Of a stretch of DNA of 64,000 nt, positions 61,960-64,000 are shown piece after piece (position 1 is the first letter of the stretch; the number at the start of each line of letters is the position of its first letter). The DNA comes from Levilactobacillus acidifarinae DSM 19394 = JCM 15949 (GTDB taxonomy: Bacteria; Bacillota; Bacilli; Lactobacillales; Lactobacillaceae): the NCBI RefSeq assembly GCF_001434835.1, contig NZ_AZDV01000026.1, forward strand, positions 124,001 to 188,000. Direction: 5' to 3'. The notes under the pieces are model-generated. The model was given only the letters and a program-made list of their open reading frames with translations, did no database searches and was not told the origin of the DNA. Position numbers and translations under genes: made by a program.

Positions 61960-63468
61960 TTAGTCTTCGCTAGCGACTTGGTCATCCACCGAACGTTTTT
62001 GGGCGTTACGGTAGAAGATCCAGGCCACGGCCCCGAAGAAGATCGGGCCGATGATGGTCCAGAAGGCCGTGATGTAGTCGTGTTCCAGGATTGGTTGGAG
62101 ACAGGTGAAGCCGATTCCCCCGACCAACACGATCAGCACTAACGTGACGATTACGTTGGTCCATAACCGGCTGGTGTAGACCTCAAACGGCCGGTCTAGG
62201 TCGGTACGGCGCTTGAAGAACGGGAAGGCCCCAATCAAGAAGAGGTACGGGAAGGACGTCGACACGTTCCCCATGTCGGTCAAAATCAGGTAGAACTGCT
62301 TAGCCGCCGAGCCCCCGAAGGCGACCAGGAAGACGAAGACCGCCACGATGATGGCCTGCAGCCACATCGAGTAGGCGGGCATGCCGACCTTGTTGAGCTT
62401 GGTCATCTTCTTGGGCCACAGTTTCGGCGAAGACCCCAGGATAAAGGACTTCAGTGGCGAGTAGATCAGCACGAAGAAGGAACCTAAGTACCCCATGAAC
62501 ATGCTTAACCCGGTCAGGCGGGCAAACAGGTGGCCTAAGCCCGCGGATGTACCGGCGGATAAATGTAAGGCGTGCCCCAAGACCAACCCTAAGTTATTCA
62601 TCAAGACGTAGGTAATGTTCCCTAAATTGACGGCGTTTTTACCGAGAATTTCGTGCCAATTGGTGCTGATCCCCCACAGGAAGATCGACAGGGAGTACAT
62701 AATTGTGATGGCAATCGTGGAGATGATCAAGCCTCTGGGGAAGGTCTTTTCGGGCCGATCCATGGAGTCGGTGATGCCCCCCATGGATTCCATCCCGGCG
62801 TAGGCAAAGACCGCGTACGTTACGAACGAGATCAGCGCCATGGGCGAGGAGAATTGGGGATTGGGCGACGCAACGAAGCTGTGCATCCCGTTGATGGGTT
62901 CGGCCAAGTGGCCACCGTTAGCAATGAGAATCACGATGCTGGCCACGAAGAATAGGGCGGTGAGAAACATCACGAAGATCCCGCCCAACGATGAGATTTT
63001 GGCGATGGAGCTGACCCCGCGCGTGGCAAAGAAGGTCACGACCAGGATCCAGGCGATACCCAGTAACCCGATCGTTTGCGTGGAACTTAAGCCGAACAAC
63101 GACCAAGTTTGGGTCTGGTCACTGCCGGAAATCAGCGTGGATAACGGGATCCACACTTTTGACGAGGTGGACAGCATCCAGATGACCCACGAGGACAACC
63201 AGATGAAGGTCCCGATGAAGGCCCACTTCTCGCCGATGGAACCGGCCAACCAGGAGTAAATCCCCCCCTTGGCTTCCTTGAAGGCGGAGCCGTATTCGGC
63301 CAGCATTAAGGCGCTGGGCAAGAAGAACAGAAGGGCGGCTAAAATGTACCAGATGATACTGGCGTAGCCCATTTGGTCGTAAGCGACCGTGGTGTTAGCG
63401 AAGCCGTAGATGGCCGTAAAAATCATTAAGATTAAAGTCGAAAGTTTAATCTTTTTTTGCTTTTCCAT
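61960..63468 (-). CDS. yjeM: YjeM-type amino acid permease (APC superfamily, glutamate/GABA-antiporter-like)
   Basis: A 502-aa membrane protein with about 12-13 helices. It is very close in pattern to E. coli YjeM: LILMIFTAIYGFAN at the start, EAKGGIYSWLAGSIGEKWAFIGTF, FAYAGMESMGGITDSMDRPEKTFPRG, LFLWGISTNWHEIL-type and NLGNITYVLM stretches, then DLDRPFEVYTS. It belongs to the GadC-like branch. The YjeM substrate is not established. A dipeptidase gene lies 45 bp upstream on the same strand, suggesting peptide and amino acid use. Confidence 0.9.
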   Translation of the reverse strand: MEKQKKIKLSTLILMIFTAIYGFANTTVAYDQMGYASIIWYILAALLFFLPSALMLAEYGSAFKEAKGGIYSWLAGSIGEKWAFIGTFIWLSSWVIWMLSTSSKVWIPLSTLISGSDQTQTWSLFGLSSTQTIGLLGIAWILVVTFFATRGVSSIAKISSLGGIFVMFLTALFFVASIVILIANGGHLAEPINGMHSFVASPNPQFSSPMALISFVTYAVFAYAGMESMGGITDSMDRPEKTFPRGLIISTIAITIMYSLSIFLWGISTNWHEILGKNAVNLGNITYVLMNNLGLVLGHALHLSAGTSAGLGHLFARLTGLSMFMGYLGSFFVLIYSPLKSFILGSSPKLWPKKMTKLNKVGMPAYSMWLQAIIVAVFVFLVAFGGSAAKQFYLILTDMGNVSTSFPYLFLIGAFPFFKRRTDLDRPFEVYTSRLWTNVIVTLVLIVLVGGIGFTCLQPILEHDYITAFWTIIGPIFFGAVAWIFYRNAQKRSVDDQVASED

Positions 63469-63513
63469 TTGTCTAATAATCTCCCATTTGGTGGGGCGAA
63501 CGTCCCAGCAAGT

Positions 63514-64000
63514 CTATAAGTTCAAATCTTGATGATAGTTTAGCGGACCCAGGTCAGTCGCCTGGGTGATGAATTGCGCCGCCAAGTCGCGGTATCGCTG
63601 AATACCCAATGCGGCGGCTTTGGTGGACTGGGCGGTCAGGTAGTGCGTTAATTCTAGGCCAGTCAAGTGTTGAGCGACCGCGTCGGTTTGGTGCACCAGG
63701 TGAGCCAGGTCGCTGCGGAGTTGCTTTTGGGTGGCGGTTAACTGAGTCACGGTTTCGTGGTAGTGCGCGTCGTTTAACACGCTGACCAGCTTGTAGACCC
63801 AGTAGGCCGATTGGGCATCGTAGGTCGCCGTGCCGGCTTGGTAGGCCGCGGGTGTCTGGTCGATCCCGGCGTAAAACGGAATGTAGGTGCTTTGCGCGCC
63901 CACGCCCATGGCGAGCCACTGGATGCCGGCTAAGGCCGGTTCGAAAGCGGGGCGTAGCTGAAGAACGTGGGATTCTTGCGTTTTGGCCAAGCTGACGGGC
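63514..64000 (-). CDS. pepD: C69-family dipeptidase (PepD), C-terminal part (5' end outside window)
   Basis: The frame is open through base 64000 on the minus strand, so the N-terminus with the catalytic cysteine is missing. The visible ~162 residues carry the family stretch KTQESHVLQLRP, then AGIQWLAMGVGAQSTYIPFYAG and AYWVYKLVSVLNDAHY, typical of the C-terminal half of lactobacillal PepD dipeptidases. It precedes the YjeM-like permease gene by 45 bp and may share its transcript. Confidence 0.85.
   Translation of the reverse strand, partial: PVSLAKTQESHVLQLRPAFEPALAGIQWLAMGVGAQSTYIPFYAGIDQTPAAYQAGTATYDAQSAYWVYKLVSVLNDAHYHETVTQLTATQKQLRSDLAHLVHQTDAVAQHLTGLELTHYLTAQSTKAAALGIQRYRDLAAQFITQATDLGPLNYHQDLNL

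Overview
The window is chromosomal DNA of a low-G+C Gram-positive of the Lactobacillaceae. The G+C-rich third codon positions and the gene content suggest Levilactobacillus or a close relative; the genus is an inference from sequence character, not a database match. The backbone closely follows the conserved Bacillales/Lactobacillales order: glnA; rplU-prp-rpmA; efp-yqhY-nusB-folD-xseA-xseB-ispA-tlyA-argR-recN; gmk-rpoZ-coaBC-priA-fmt-rsmB-prpC-prkC-rsgA-rpe-thiN; rpmB | yloU-fakA-recG-plsX-acpP-rnc-smc-ftsY-ylxM-ffh; rpsP-khpA-rimM-trmD-rplS. These genes cover translation, ribosome and SRP biogenesis, DNA repair, isoprenoid, folate and CoA supply, phospholipid synthesis and the PASTA kinase/phosphatase pair. 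Many intergenic signals are readable: intrinsic terminators, sigma-A promoters, L21 and L19 leaders, and a yybP-ykoY (Mn2+) riboswitch.

Several accessory items interrupt this backbone. (a) Positions 1102-3468 hold a three-gene operon ending in a dimeric-dUTPase-like protein. (b) Positions 14380-16401 encode a sortase-anchored adhesin with a 33-bp tandem repeat. (c) At 16483-16873 a small YolD-like gene has a promoter containing two LexA-type boxes, one between -35 and -10. (d) At about 31835-33293 there is a complete IS200/IS605-type element with a lone, apparently intact TnpB and a right-end guide-RNA region. (e) Between ffh and rpsP lie a riboswitch-controlled P-type cation ATPase and a MoxR/VWA/98-aa cassette of unknown function.

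After rplS the window leaves the conserved backbone. A minus-strand group encodes an AraC-like protein that lacks its first HTH, an esterase and a gluconate-type permease, with a cre-like site upstream of the esterase. Next come a plus-strand Kup potassium transporter, a minus-strand purine group (permease, phosphoribosyltransferase, purH), a YjeM-type amino acid permease and a C69 dipeptidase cut by the window edge.

The items most worth a second look are the MoxR/VWA cassette, the TnpB element, the SOS-type promoter, a 119-bp hairpin element downstream of ftsY, an H-type pseudoknot just before rimM, the serine/threonine-rich N-terminus of FtsY, loss of the usual catalytic cysteine in CoaC, and the internally deleted AraC regulator. 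No tRNA, rRNA, CRISPR array or prophage was found.
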